From NCBI GenBank assembly GCA_037126765.1, contig JBBCBC010000029.1, positions 29,634,052-29,698,051 of the forward strand: 64,000 bases of DNA, in the 5' to 3' direction. Source of the stretch: Stenogyne calaminthoides (Eukaryota; Streptophyta; Magnoliopsida; Lamiales; Lamiaceae). A program made the translations under genes and the position numbers. The notes under the pieces are model-generated. The model searched no databases. It was not told where the DNA came from and saw only the letters and a program-made list of their open reading frames with translations. Below, piece by piece: positions 1 to 11,593 of the stretch. Position 1 is the stretch's first letter. Each line of letters opens with the position of its first letter.

Positions 1-2424
1 CTATTATTATCAATGTCAAATCGAATTTTGATTCTTGTGTGTATACACCCGCAGATTTAATACAATGGACTTTGAACGCGTAGACGGCGAGATGAATAAT
101 GAAATGAGAATATAATGAAAATTAAGTTGGCTGAATGCAATTTTGAAATATTAAACTATGAAAATATCATTACTTTATTATCGTGAGAATAGTTGAGAGT
201 TCGTGCGGTTTATTAGATTTATAAAATATGTGAAACAAGATTTTTTTAACACAATTCAATGTAAACAAGTTTGCATCTTTCAATATAATAATTGCACGAT
301 TTATTGTAAACAAATTGTATCTTTCAATATAATGAGTTACATATTTTCAAAATGCATTAATTAAGTGTGATCTAATGAGGGATCAAGGGAGCTAACGATG
401 TTATAGGAAATATCAGAGAACATCCTTTGGACACGCTCTTATCCCGTTGGCGCTAATTTAGTTATATATTAATAATGTTTCATTCATTTTTAATAGAAGA
501 AACTAGAAAATTCTTGGGTTTATTATAATTATATAGACATGTGTATACATACAATGTGAAATTTTCCATTCAGTAATCAAGTTAATTTCATCTCTTTTTG
601 TAGACCGAAGATGTAATGTTCTTTTATTCTGGATGATGTATCATGCACAAAATTCAATTTTATCAGTATAAGAGATTGATTTAATAGTGAAAAAAATTAT
701 TGTTTCAATTGTTATTCCAATCCACAATTTTAATTAGGTTCACCTTGATTTTAATTTTATTTGTTTGAACCTCTAGTGTATTTGTAAATAAATTGTGGAT
801 CATAATTTTGGTAAAAGTATAATTAGGTTTGGACCCTAAACTATCAATGAATGTACAAAACAAGTAAAAGCCCATACTGTATAAATTAAAATTTGAGACC
901 CCAAATTAGCAGACAAACCTAGTAGTAGAAAATAACGAGAATTATTAACATTTTAGTATAATCAATTATCTTAAAATTAAATGAAATTAATTATTAATTG
1001 TTTTAAAGGAATATTATTTATCGAAATATGTTGAAATATCTTAAATCTAAGGACATGAACCCTTCAACAAGCTGGTCGGGGTCTTATGGGGCTTCGGGGG
1101 CAACACCTTGGCATTTTACGATGTATATTATGATTGAGCTTAGTTTCAATTTTGAGCTTATTTTACAGTCTCAAATCATATATATTTGTATTTGACTTAG
1201 TATTATTATTGTATTATTGTAGTCGTTCTAAATAATATACGAAATCTATTTTCCTGTTCGTGAGCATAATTAATGCCCTGTTAGTGAACCATACAAATTA
1301 CTTGTTCTTTATTTATCATTCTTTGTATTTGTTTTACATCCTTTTTAATAAAATAAACAATTATCTTTTAGCAGTAAATAAAAGTTATGTGAGACAATTT
1401 CAATATGAAAATAAAATTTCACTTTAACATTTATATTTATTTTATTTTAAGAATATAATTCGGATAGAATGCTTCACCCATATCATATTATATAATCATG
1501 TTTTTGTCTAGTAAGTTAATTTGAAGTCCTGTGGTACTAATTAAATAAAATAGCCAAAAATTATCCTTCATTTTGTACTTTTGTGCTGCTCATTTTGTAT
1601 CTAGGTTAAACGATTTTTACAAAAATACCGATATAAAACTGAAAATTTGTTTTAAACTAAATAAATTAATAGTACAACGGTGTTTTTAATCCGCACTCTT
1701 AAGTACTCAAATTAATTATGTTTCGAAAAATAAACACACACCTATATGAACTGTCGTAACAAATGTCCTTATCCACAGTATATTCATATACGAGTGAGCC
1801 CGTTTCATTCAGATTCGTTCAAGTCTGCAAGACTTGTTCATAGTCGTTTTAAAATCGTCTGATTTTATTATATTGAAAGATGCGATTCGTTTACACTAAA
1901 CCAAATGACTATTTTTTTCATATTAATAGTTACACGATTCAGTATAAATAATTTGCATATTAACATATTTCAATATAACATAACAAGGTGTATGGTTATA
2001 AAATTATGTTATACTAAACTTAGCCTATTCATATAGCTCAAGATCTCAATCAAATTTTAAACATTCCATTTCGATTTACTACTACGAGTTAATTTAGGCT
2101 CGACTTGTTAGGTCTACATTTATATATTTGTTCATCATTTTATTGTAAAGTGAAATTTAGGCTTGTTAGGCGAGTCACACAATTAAATCAGGAAATGAAA
2201 TGAGTTAATATCATATTGCAAAATTGTAATATCGATGTTATTATTTTAATTTCTTAAATATGAAAATAAAACGTTTCCGTCGGGTGTATTTCCGTGATGT
2301 GGTCCTGCGGATATGATATCAATTGAAAAAAAAGCGAATTTCTTGCAGACTTGCAGCATTAATATAGAAGAAAATGAAAAAATAATGCTTGCGATGTAAT
2401 AAAAAAATGAATTTCATTTGTCTA
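1..2424. other. AT-rich intergenic region, no gene seen
   Basis: No ORF of credible composition and no tRNA or rRNA signature. It holds one arm of an inverted repeat (355-550) and two stretches (about 240-350 and 1865-1985) of a dispersed AT-rich repeat whose core resembles CTTTCAATATAA and which recurs near 25.8, 45.3 and 47.9 kb. The segment at about 2040-2130 has CGAGTT/GGCTCGA words like those in hAT-type MITEs elsewhere in the window. Confidence 0.6.
355..550 (+). repeat. Left arm of a 7-kb-spaced inverted repeat
   Basis: By eye this matches the reverse complement of 7850-8048 at roughly 75-80 percent. The best conserved core contains TTGGACACGCTC and CCCGTTGGCGCTAATT, then a second block around AGAAGAAACTAGAA. 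Its symmetry axis (about 4.2 kb) differs from that of the EXO-like copies (about 7.0 kb), so it is not part of that duplication. The core at 7.9 kb can be read as a short open frame but has stops just upstream; nature unknown. Confidence 0.6.
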
Positions 2425-2529
2425 AAAAAGCAAACCACAGTAATTTGCTCGATATATGAAAAAATGAATAAATGAATTTGGTATTACATATTTCGTCTAT
2501 ATAAAATACTAAATCCTAATCGCAATAAA

Positions 2530-3467
2530 TTAGACCAAAGTGGAGCATCTGGAGGTGGAAGGATCATATATAGCCGGAAGCAAGTATTTGCGTCCGTTAG
2601 CACCCTGCGCATTGTAGCTGGCACCAGTGGTGGGGTCCACCAGCAAATCCCCAGCGTACCCCGGGTAGGCCCCTTTAGCATAAACCCCAGGGCAAGCAGT
2701 CGCGGCTTCCAACGGGGCTCCGGATGGGCCCTGGTAGAACCCGTTTCCAAACGGGTTGGTAGCTGTGCCCGCCAAAAGCCCTGATAAACTCATCACGATC
2801 CCGTCAACGCCAATGTCGTTGTTGGGAGCAACCAAGGGCGGGCTCTGCGGGCCGTAAGTGGGCTGGTGGAAGGGCCACGCGCAGTACCCGGGGCACTGGG
2901 TTTCGGAGTTTCCGACCCAGATGTAGGCGAATTTGTTGTTTTTGCCGTTAACGAGAGTGGATTTGGATCCGTGAGATCCGCACCGGTTGACGCAGAAACC
3001 GTCGACGGCGACGTCGGACGCCGTTAAGACGACGTTAATCGCGTTGAATTGCTCACCCTTGGATGCCAATTGGACGATTTGTTTTTGGGAGAGGGATTTG
3101 CCGAGGGAGTATTTCTCGTCGAGGATTTGTTTGTTGAGAAATAGGGTTAAGGGGGTTTTGGAGCTGGCGATGTGGTAGTATTTCTCCGTCAATTTCCACC
3201 AGGCCGCGACGGAGGGTTTGGTCTGCGGCTGCGCCGCCTTGGAGAGGGGGAGAGAGAGGTGATGAAATCGGCGACGATTGCTCTTTGGGAGGGTTTGAAT
3301 TTGCCGTACCATATGATGTTAACGGAGATCTTGCCGTGGAGAAGGGCGCCTTTGTGGTATTTTAGCAATTGGTTTTGGTCAGTGGGCATCACTCTTGAAG
3401 CGATGCAGAGATTTAAGAGAGAAAACAGAGCTAATAATTTCACAATTGCAAAAGAAGCAGCAGCCAT
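2530..3467 (-). pseudogene. EXO-like: EXORDIUM/PHI-1-like gene, copy 1, frameshifted
   Basis: The family (phosphate-induced protein 1 domain) consists of secreted apoplastic proteins linked to brassinosteroid-promoted cell expansion. The minus strand starts with ATG at 3467, giving a hydrophobic signal peptide ending near CIASR and then the conserved NIIWYGKFKPSQRAIVADFI block. In the serine/proline linker near 3245 one base is missing relative to the intact copy at 10555 (CCCTCTCC against CCCTCCTCC), so the frame shifts to a run ending at 3189. The remaining 250 or so codons (GFCVNRCG, CPGYCAWPFHQP, FGNGFYQG, the C-terminal GRKYLLPAIYD block) continue open in the next frame to a TAA at 2530. 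No other damage is visible. The 260-codon downstream frame has its own ATG but would lack the signal peptide. This is either a very young pseudogene or a sequencing/assembly error. Confidence 0.85.
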
Positions 3468-3550
3468 TTTTGAGGAATGTAGAGAGAGAAAGATGGATAT
3501 AGAAATGGTTGTGGATGTTTGGATGAAGATTTAGTGGGGGTGGAATAGGC

Positions 3551-3558
3551 TATTTATA
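3551..3558 (-). promoter_or_regulatory. TATA box of EXO-like copy 1
   Basis: TATAAATA on the minus strand, about 85-90 bp upstream of the ATG at 3467. Spacing and flanking sequence match the intact copy (10463-10470), so the promoter was duplicated with the gene. Confidence 0.6.
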
Positions 3559-4842
3559 CAAAGGAAAGGGTGAGTGGAATTTAAAATTATGGTAAGGAAA
3601 TTGCTGAGAATGTGTGTGTGACAGCTTTGTTTGAGGGAGAGTGAAGGAGAGAGAGGCGGTTAAATAAATTTGGTAGCCGTTGCTTTTTGGGTGAGTTGGA
3701 ATACACAAGAGTTACAAAAAGCTTACAGCTTCATGCATCCAAGGTTACAGCTAATTGCTCAGCGCATCTCGATGTGTTGTTGCCCCATAAAGATGGAATA
3801 ATCTATTTACCAAAATGCCCTCTCTTATTTGCTTCTTTTTTTTCCTTTTTCTTACATATTCAAATTTGTGTTTAAGAGGGAATCTATTTGGAGTTTCCAC
3901 TTATTTTATTGATAATGAATTAAGACAAAATTTGTGTAAACTCGATTTTACCGTGAACTCAATTTTTTTAATATCATTTTATTATGTCTAAAAATCCATT
4001 TGTTATCATAAAATTATCATTTGTTATCTTGTAAAAATAATCACCGCTAGAAAAATATTTTATATTTTTAAACAATAAAAGTTTTTAATAATAAAGAATA
4101 ATTTTTACTTCATAAGAATGATAGGTTAAATGCGTATCGTTAGTTAATGGGAGTGTTACTCATGAATTAATGAGGTGCATATTCTTGAATTCCAACTTTC
4201 AAACCTACATAATTTACTCTTAACTTTTAAAGATTATTTTCGAATAAATATGTATTACTTATTTTTACAATACAATATACTCACCCTAACAGTAACACAG
4301 AATTTCCATTATGGTAACAAGTTTTTTTTTATTGTCTTTTGAGAATCTTTTAGAAAGATTCGTTTAACTCGATTTCAATCCACAATTTTTTCTGATCATA
4401 CCTTAAATACAAAAATATTGTACCCTGCAATATTTCATAAGAGCAAGATCTACCCATTTTTAAAATATGTGATGCACTTAGTGCATAAATTTTAATTTAA
4501 TATTTCTTTTAAATTTACGATTCAAATGTAATTGGTATATCATGGAATAAAAATAGAAGTTAATTTTGAAAAATGAGAGGATTGAAAAGCTGAAAAGGGT
4601 AATAAAGGGAAAAAAGAGTGAAGAAATGGATAGGGGTTGAGCCAGGCTGGAGAAGGGGGTGGGGATAGTAAAGTGATCATTGGAACGCGGGGAAAGGTGT
4701 GAGCTGGCACTCCGAGTTTACAGAATTTTGTGACTCAGCTGAGTGAGTGGTGGTATCCTATGTACAGTTGTCTCCAATTCCTATTCCTGAGGTTACGGTC
4801 ATTTATTACTACAAAAGCTACCTCGTGACTCGTATTCCTGTA

Positions 4843-5051
4843 GGGCGTGTTTTAAAAAATAATTAAAACAGTTTTTATAAGCACTTATTTTTAAAAGTTA
4901 TGAGAGAAAACTTTGAAAATAAATACTTTTAGAAGCTGTTTTAAATGTTTCAAAGCACGTTCTTAGAGATCTTTTGAAACACTTAAAAGTTAAAATAACT
5001 TTTAAAAATAAGTATTTTTGAAAATTATTTTAAATGTTTTAAAACACACTC
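4843..5051. mobile_element. Foldback MITE, about 210 bp
   Basis: The ends are imperfect inverted copies: GGCGTGTTTTAAAA on the left and, read from the right, GAGTGTGTTTTAAAA. Internal segments (AAGCACTTATTTTTAAAAG and its complement) are palindromic too, so the whole element can fold. No coding capacity. I could not fix a target duplication. Confidence 0.55.
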
Positions 5052-6621
5052 TTAATCTCTCTCACACGCGCTCATTTTCCTTACTTTTGGGGGCGTTTAT
5101 GCTTCTATTTATTGCAAAATTGGGTGGTTTTGATTGCTATTATGAACAACTATAACTATCTTCTCAAATAAAATCATTAATAACTAATTAATTTTTTTAG
5201 TGAAAAATATATTATATATAAGAATATAATGTAATAGTAGTAGAAATTAATTTGGAGGCTTAAAATAAAGTAATAAAAATCAATATATAGATTTATAAAG
5301 TATCAAGTTTCTTATCTCCCTCCGCCCACATATTATTTATTGGAAGTTCCAAGATGATTTTCACAATTAGAAAAAATATTTTTTTTCAAAAGCTCCATCC
5401 TCACCATATTTATAATTTTACATGAAATGTCATAATTTTTAAATCTACACAAACTTATTATTCAACTCATTTATTAAATTAATAGTTTATAAAGAAATAT
5501 TTATAAAATTATTTTGAGGGATTGTTAGTTTATCATCATTAATTTATTTAAAATATCAATTTTATCATATTTTCAAATGATAATTACAAATTAATAATAT
5601 TACACATCAACTATTTTATATGAGACAAACTTTTTCCTTTTCTCTTTTATTGTTATCTGGCCCACATACAGTAAGCAATCCTACGTCTACCTTGATTTGA
5701 ATTTTGACTATCATAAAGTCCAAGTATTTAATTTCTTTTCATATATTTACTATTTACTTTTTACAATAAACCTGTATTTACTATTTACAAATACTTTTTT
5801 TAAATAATTATTCTTATACAAAACAACCTCTAGTGTAATGAAACATGTAATAAACTTAAATAAAAAAATACAGATGATGGGCCTAAGATCTCATGACCCT
5901 AATATTTTAAAAATTACCCTAAACAAGTTTAGTCTGAGCTTAGTTCTAATTAAAATGATGAGATTTCAAATATAATCTCGAATTACAAACAAAAAGTTTG
6001 TATCATCAATAGCAGCAACAAATAAAAGAAAAAAAATATGTTTACAAAATTTTTATTTAACATAAAGACATGTAGTAAATTTAAATAAAAAAAACTAAAA
6101 ATTACATAGTTTCAGTAGAAAAAAATAATAATTTTGGTTTATCCCTTTGCTAAGGCGTTCTGGTATTTTCAAGCTTTTATTATTGAATCGAGCTTCCAAT
6201 TATTGTGAATGTGCTTGTTATATCTTTTGTACATCCTTGCATTTTTTAATTTATAAAAATTCCTTTTGATTAAAAAAAATTAAATAATGGGCTTATGACC
6301 CTATTATTGGAAAAGAAACTTAACCCTAAACATCAGTCCTACTTCAAATGATGTCTCTCAAATTGAGCATTCAATTATATCAAAAGGTTTGTAACATCAT
6401 AAAATCAACAAAATTAATAGTTTTATGGTACACAAATAAAAAATTTAAATTATTCACAACTCCACGTTCGATAACCATTCATGCACCTCGTATACCTCAT
6501 ACACATCTGTCTAACATGAATATTATATCAAAGCCAACTGCACCAGTAGAAATTAAAACAATGAATCTAAATAAAATTTAAGCTTGGTATTCGCATTCTC
6601 TGGAAATAATGTCAGGAATCC

Positions 6622-6643
6622 AATAATAATAATAATAATAATA
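6622..6643. repeat. (AAT)n microsatellite
   Basis: About seven AAT repeats in AT-rich spacer. Confidence 0.9.
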
Positions 6644-7704
6644 AGTAAAGTAATTAATTATTAGGTGTAATGTCCAGTTACAATGGGCTGAATTGCTGAA
6701 ACCAACTCCGAATATTTATTCAGCACTCGGCGTGTTTGATGGGTGCTCCCTTGTTTCATTATCCCCCAACATTGCTTTGCTTATCCACTTACTAATAATA
6801 GATGATATCTTAATTAATTGTTTAATCTTATTAAATGTTATCAATTTATTGCTTACAATTAATTAGATGTACCAAATGTAATAACCTTTGGATTTTTTGA
6901 ACTCGGGACTGTAGGCGTGAGCATCAAAAAAAAAATACTACCAAAAAAATTTAAATCTCATTTAAAAGCTCGAATTTAAAATAAGGTGAGAAATTAATTT
7001 TTTTGTATATAGTTTTTTGATAGACTTAAAGTCTGGAACTGAAATCGAATGGTAAATAACATAAAAATATATGTGTGTGAATTAATTTTTAAAAAGGCGA
7101 TGTGTTAATTCGAACCAAATTCAAGTGAATTTTTATAGATTGTGTCCATGTCTTAGAATAAGGAAGAAGTCCTACTAGCATTTATGGTAATTCCTAATTT
7201 CCTAGTATACAGCCATACAGGTTTTACAATTTGAATATTCCTACTGGCTGGTATGGACCATAATCATTTACTATAGTTTTTCTGAATTTAGTTTTGTGAA
7301 ATTGGTGAGTGTTTATTTTTATTGGGAGAAACGTGTGAGATTAATTTGAGATAGTGGCATGACAGATTTAATTGGAATCCAAGTATCCAACAACCTCATA
7401 ATATGCTTTGACCTCATATTGGTTTGCAATATAATTATGCGGACAGTTGGAATTGAGTTGGAGCTAATTGGAAGCTACCTCTATTTTCTAGCTAGGGAGT
7501 ACTAGTTTTGTCAACTAATTTGGGTTCTCAAATTTTAATTTATGTATTACCTGTTTTGTACATTTATGGATTATGGATGGTTTAGGGTTCAATTTCTTTA
7601 CCGAAACTATGTTCCACAAATATTAACAAATTCAATTTAAAAGTGTCCGATATTGGAGCTCAAGCTTGTTAAGTAAAAAAAGAGAAAATAATTTTAAAAG
7701 ATCG

Positions 7705-7756
7705 TTCGAGCTCGACTCGAGCAGTTATCTTTCGAGCTCGACTCGAGCAGTTATCT
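7705..7756. repeat. 26-bp unit, two tandem copies
   Basis: Two perfect head-to-tail copies containing TCGAGCTCGACTCGAGCAG. The words resemble the subterminal part of hAT-type MITEs seen at 55.8-56.4 kb, so this is probably a decayed fragment of that class. Confidence 0.75.
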
Positions 7757-7849
7757 TATAAGCTCAAACATCAATTTTCAAAACTCGATAACATTACAAA
7801 CAAATTTACATAACATTTTGTTCGACTTGACCTATTTACAGTCCTACAT

Positions 7850-8048
7850 ATATTTATATATTTGTATTAAACTCAAGAGCTTCTAGTTTCTTCTCTATAA
7901 GTATGAATGAAATATAAATAAGTTATAGGCACTTAATTAGCGCCAACGGGATCCAGAGCGTGTCCAATGCATGTTCTTTTGGTATTTCCTACAACATCAT
8001 TAGCTGTCTTGTTTCCTCACTAGATCACACTTAATTAAAATACCAATG
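7850..8048 (-). repeat. Right arm of the 7-kb-spaced inverted repeat
   Basis: Reverse-complement partner of 355-550; core GTTGGCGCTAATTAAG on the minus strand. Homology stops at TTAATTAAGTG on one side and fades near GTTTAATAC on the other. Confidence 0.6.
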
Positions 8049-9008
8049 GATAATATAGCTGCGCACGAATGGCTTCATAATTTATAAAAATTATTTTAAA
8101 ATAAATAAAATTGTTCACGTAATAATTGACTAATATACATGTACTACAATTTACTTCGACTTCATGGTGAAGCAATTGCGATATGTTTGTTTTGCAATTA
8201 ATTGTTAGAGGTTTAGCTAATAAAGTTGCTCATGGTAGCACTCGAGCTTCATCCCTCGTGTTAATCCTCATGATTAACAATTTTTAACATATGTGGAGAG
8301 CATTTCTGGATTTTGTAATTTGTTCTCATTAATATGAATGATTTTGATTTGTCTAAAAGATTATACAATAAGAAATACTCCATATTCTTAAAAAAATCAG
8401 TTTCATAATTTTGAATTAACTACATAATAATTACTCCATATCGAGAAGGTCATCCACATCAACTGAAGGTTCGACCCAATACTAAGGACTTGAGAATAAT
8501 TAAAACGTTCTAGCAAAATAATGAGTCAAATCATTGATATTTTTTATGAATAAGATAAATCACACGATCACTGCGCTGCTTTAGTATAACTTTACAAGTT
8601 ATCTTCATCAAATAATCACTGGCAGAACCCCCACTATTGATTGTTTCACTTGTCAATCCATTACACTCACAATGCAGTCAATACCACTTTCTCTGATTTG
8701 ATTGTTGAGGCCTATGTTGTTATAAACTTGACACTAAAATTGTCTTCACAAGACAACACAATGACAAATACAATCAAATCTTTTAACTCAGGTGATACGT
8801 TAAACAAAAGGTTTTCAACTCGGAGAAGAATCAAAGGCTCTCACCTAAGGAGAGAAATCAGGGGTCACACAATCAAGAAAGACGGATGATAACAGAGTGA
8901 TATAATTATCACAAAGATTATGCAGATAAACTCAGATCTAATATCCAGAAAATAAAAGACAATAAAAAACTTACAAAAATTAAAAGACGATCTATTCTTC
9001 AAGGGTCC

Positions 9009-9030
9009 CAGATCGTGCTAGCACGATCTG
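9009..9030. repeat. Perfect 22-bp palindrome
   Basis: Arms CAGATCGTGCT / AGCACGATCTG meet with no spacer. It is GC-richer than its surroundings. It lies in repeat-like sequence, so it may be the core of a degraded element rather than a regulatory site. Confidence 0.8.
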
Positions 9031-9316
9031 AAACTCCACTAATATCAATAGATGAACAAATCTGTCGAAATGAACACTACTATGACTTTTAGGGGGGAGA
9101 GAGAGAGAGAGAGAGAGAGGCCGACTCTCAAAACCTTGAAAGGGAGAATCTTAAAAATATCAAATAATAAGTTTTATATACACTAGATGCATCGTTCAAT
9201 TCAAATATATTTTTAAAACGTGTAATTTATTTTCCCGAAACATTTAATTTATTCCGTATAAAATGAATTGGACGTTTGAAAAAAAAAAAATTACACTTTC
9301 CAAAAATTCATTTTTG

Positions 9317-10105
9317 GTGGTGGCCAATTATTAAGAAAGCTAATGGAGTTCCCTCAGACAATCTCACCATACACTTCATTCAAACCATGGACGATACTGA
9401 TCTGGAGCGGGTCGCAACAAAGATGTGGGGCATCTGGAAAGAGAGGTGTGAGCTGATACACTCAAACAACCAAAACCATACTGAAAGTAAAATACGCGCT
9501 TATTGGACGGACGCCTTCCTGGATAATTTCCATCAGGAAAAGGATAAGCTCTGTGTGGGAAATAACCATCAGTCTAGCCCCACCCCACCCGGCTACTTTA
9601 GGCACAGTCCTAATAGCAATATCATGAAAGTCGACGCAGCCTTTAAAGATGCTACCACAAGCTATAATGTTGGTTATTTCGCCTATAACAAAGAGGGACG
9701 ACCAAAGGCGGCAGGTTTCCATAAAATCAATTCTTCAGGATCGGTTCTAGCAGCAGAATTAACTGCAATCATTGACGGTCTCAACTTCTGGAGGACTATA
9801 TCCCAAGATGAGATCACGATACTCTCAGACTCCAAAGACGCTATCACAGCTATTTACTCTGACACTCTATACAAAGGCTATGAAAAGAACATCATCCTCT
9901 TGGCTAGAAGGATGATCAGGCAGTCCCCAGGGGTGGAAGCAAGATATAGCCCCAGAACGACCATCTCCGAGGCCGATAAACTCGCAAATTTGGCAACAAA
10001 GTCTATCGACCCTTAAGCTTGGGTTGGTGAAGGCATCCCTCAACATATAATGTCGCTAGCTCAAAACTACAATCCAGTGTAATCTCTTTCTTGAGCTTTC
10101 AAAAA
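9317..10105 (+). mobile_element. 5'-truncated LINE insertion with RNase H-like domain
   Basis: A 3' fragment of a plant non-LTR retrotransposon. The open frame (to TAA at 10016) begins with a short segment containing WGIWKERCELIHS, typical of the region after reverse transcriptase, then a reverse-transcriptase-like RNase H domain. Counting from the ATG at 9276 (which lies in the target DNA), the acidic residues are D120 (KVDAAF), E161 (AAELTAI), D185 (LSDSKDA) and D234 (ISEADKLA). After the stop there is an about 90-bp 3' UTR and an A-run at 10101-10110. The insertion is flanked by the identical 15-mer AAAAATTCATTTTTG at 9302-9316 and 10106-10120, as expected for target-primed reverse transcription. 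The reverse transcriptase and endonuclease are missing, so it cannot move itself. The undamaged frame suggests a fairly recent insertion. Confidence 0.88.
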
Positions 10106-10462
10106 AAAAATTCATTTTTGCTCCGTGTTTTTTACAAGATTTTACCACATTTAATACAGGGGCTTGTAATAGATTCTCTTGAAACATAATTTGGATATGA
10201 GGATAAAGAGATAAAAAATGAATTAAAGAGAGGGGCATGTTAGTAAAGAGATTAATCCCATTCCCATCTTTATGGGGCAACGCATTCCGCAAGCTGTAAC
10301 CTGGATGCATGAAGCTGTAATGCTTTTGGTTGTGTTGTGTATTCCAACCCAACCAAAAGCAACGCCTACCAAATTAATTTAACCGCGTTTTTCTATAACA
10401 AAGCTGTCACTCACTCTCTTCTCAGCAATTTCCTTTTAAATCCCACACATCCGATTCCCTTG

Positions 10463-10470
10463 TATAAATA
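10463..10470 (+). promoter_or_regulatory. TATA box of EXO-like copy 2
   Basis: TATAAATA, 85 bp upstream of the ATG at 10555, in a pyrimidine-rich leader; conserved in position with copies 1 and 3. Confidence 0.65.
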
Positions 10471-10554
10471 CCCAACTCCATCCCCACTAAATCTTCATCC
10501 AAACATCCACAACCATTTCTATATCCATCTTTCTCTCTCTACATTCCCTCAAAA

Positions 10555-11493
10555 ATGGCTGCTTCTTCTTTTGCAATTGTGAAATTATTAGCTCTGTTTT
10601 CTCTATTAAATCTCTCCATCGCTTCAAGAGTAATGCCCAGCGACCAAAACCAATTGCTAAAATACCACAAAGGCGCCCTTCTCCACGGCAAGATCTCCGT
10701 TAAAATCATATGGTACGGCAAATTCAAACCCTCCCAAAGAGCAATCGTCGCCGATTTCATCACCTCTCTCTCCCCCTCCTCCAAGGCGGCGCAGCCGCAG
10801 ACCAAACCCTCCGTCGCGGCCTGGTGGAAATTGACGGAGAAATACTACCACATCGCTAGCTCCAAAACCCCCTTAACCCTCTCCCTTAACAAACAAATCC
10901 TCGACGAGAAATACTCCCTCGGCAAATCCCTCTCCCAAAAACAAATCGTCCAATTGGCATCCAAGGGTGAGCAATTCAACGCGATTAACGTCGTCTTAAC
11001 GGCGTCCGACGTCGCCGTCGACGGTTTCTGCGTCAACCGGTGCGGATCTCACGGATCCAAATCCACTCTCGTTAACGGCAAAAACAACAAATTCGCCTAC
11101 ATCTGGGTCGGAAACTCCGAAACCCAGTGCCCCGGGTACTGCGCGTGGCCCTTCCACCAGCCCACTTACGGCCCGCAGAGCCCGCCGTTGGTTTCCCCAA
11201 ACAACGACATTGGCGTCGACGGGATCGTGATGAGTTTGTCGGGGCTTTTGGCGGGCACAGCTACCAACCCGTTTGGAAACGGGTTCTACCAGGGCCCATC
11301 CGCAGCCCCGTTGGAAGCCGCGACTGCTTGCCCTGGGGTTTATGCGAAAGGGGCCTACCCGGGGTACGCTGGGGATTTGCTGGTGGACCCCACCACTGGT
11401 GCCAGTTACAATGCGCAGGGTGCTAACGGACGCAAATACTTGCTTCCGGCTATATATGATCCTTCCACATCCAAATGCTCCACTTTGGTCTAA
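10555..11493 (+). CDS. EXO-like: EXORDIUM/PHI-1-like secreted protein, intact copy 2
   Basis: Single-exon gene of 312 codons, the usual length for the phosphate-induced-protein-1 (EXORDIUM) family. Known members are secreted to the apoplast and promote cell expansion downstream of brassinosteroid or sugar status; a catalytic activity has not been established. Visible features: a signal peptide (residues 1-24, hydrophobic LLALFSLL, cleavage plausible after IAS), the conserved IIWYGKFKPSQRAIVADFI block (51-69), a short Ser/Pro linker (71-86), cysteine pairs in GFCVNRCGSHG (157-167) and CPGYCAWPFHQP (192-203), FGNGFYQG (240-247), and the terminal NGRKYLLPAIYDP block. The ATG is the first after the TATA box at 10463 and is followed at once by the signal peptide. 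It is the only undamaged member of the local trio. About 420 bp of upstream sequence is shared with copy 1; beyond that the LINE insertion separates it from its old flank. Confidence 0.95.
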   Translation: MAASSFAIVKLLALFSLLNLSIASRVMPSDQNQLLKYHKGALLHGKISVKIIWYGKFKPSQRAIVADFITSLSPSSKAAQPQTKPSVAAWWKLTEKYYHIASSKTPLTLSLNKQILDEKYSLGKSLSQKQIVQLASKGEQFNAINVVLTASDVAVDGFCVNRCGSHGSKSTLVNGKNNKFAYIWVGNSETQCPGYCAWPFHQPTYGPQSPPLVSPNNDIGVDGIVMSLSGLLAGTATNPFGNGFYQGPSAAPLEAATACPGVYAKGAYPGYAGDLLVDPTTGASYNAQGANGRKYLLPAIYDPSTSKCSTLV

Positions 11494-11593
11494 TTTAGGA
11501 TTCAGTATTTTATATAGAGGAAATATGTAATACCAAATTCATTTATTCATTTTTTGATATATGGAGCAAATTACTGTGGTTTGCTATTAAACA

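Larger units (their letters stand above)
2425..3890 (-). repeat. Duplicated EXO-like unit A (inverted relative to 10160-11590)
   Basis: Homology to the plus-strand unit at 10160-11590 covers about 420 bp upstream of the ATG (including GCATGAAGCTGTAA and GTGTATTCCAAC blocks), the whole coding region and about 100 bp of 3' flank ending near TTACTGTGGTTTGC. The two units are head-to-head inverted copies about 6.3 kb apart. Confidence 0.8.
3891..9301. other. AT-rich intergenic region, no gene seen
   Basis: About 5.4 kb with no credible coding frame; short ORFs such as the one at 6348-6581 have random AT-rich composition. It contains a foldback MITE (4843-5051), an (AAT)n microsatellite (6622-6643), a 26-bp tandem duplication (7705-7756), an inverted-repeat arm (7850-8048), a perfect 22-bp palindrome (9009-9030) and a (GA)n tract (about 9097-9119). 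The stretch 8560-9060 has less AT-biased, repeat-like sequence but no family that I can name. Confidence 0.6.
10160..11590 (+). repeat. Duplicated EXO-like unit B
   Basis: Inverted partner of 2425-3890; see that entry for the extent of homology. Upstream homology begins near AATAGATTCTCTT, only about 50 bp after the LINE target duplication. Confidence 0.8.

Noticed and set aside
3172..3534. 120-codon plus-strand ORF over EXO-like copy 1
   Set aside because: Antisense of the signal peptide and first domain block; the same shadow appears at all three copies.
6348..6581. 77-codon ORF
   Set aside because: Random AT-rich coding composition, no domain.
8641..8889. 82-codon plus-strand ORF
   Set aside because: Inside repeat-like sequence, no domain, no promoter or neighbouring exon.
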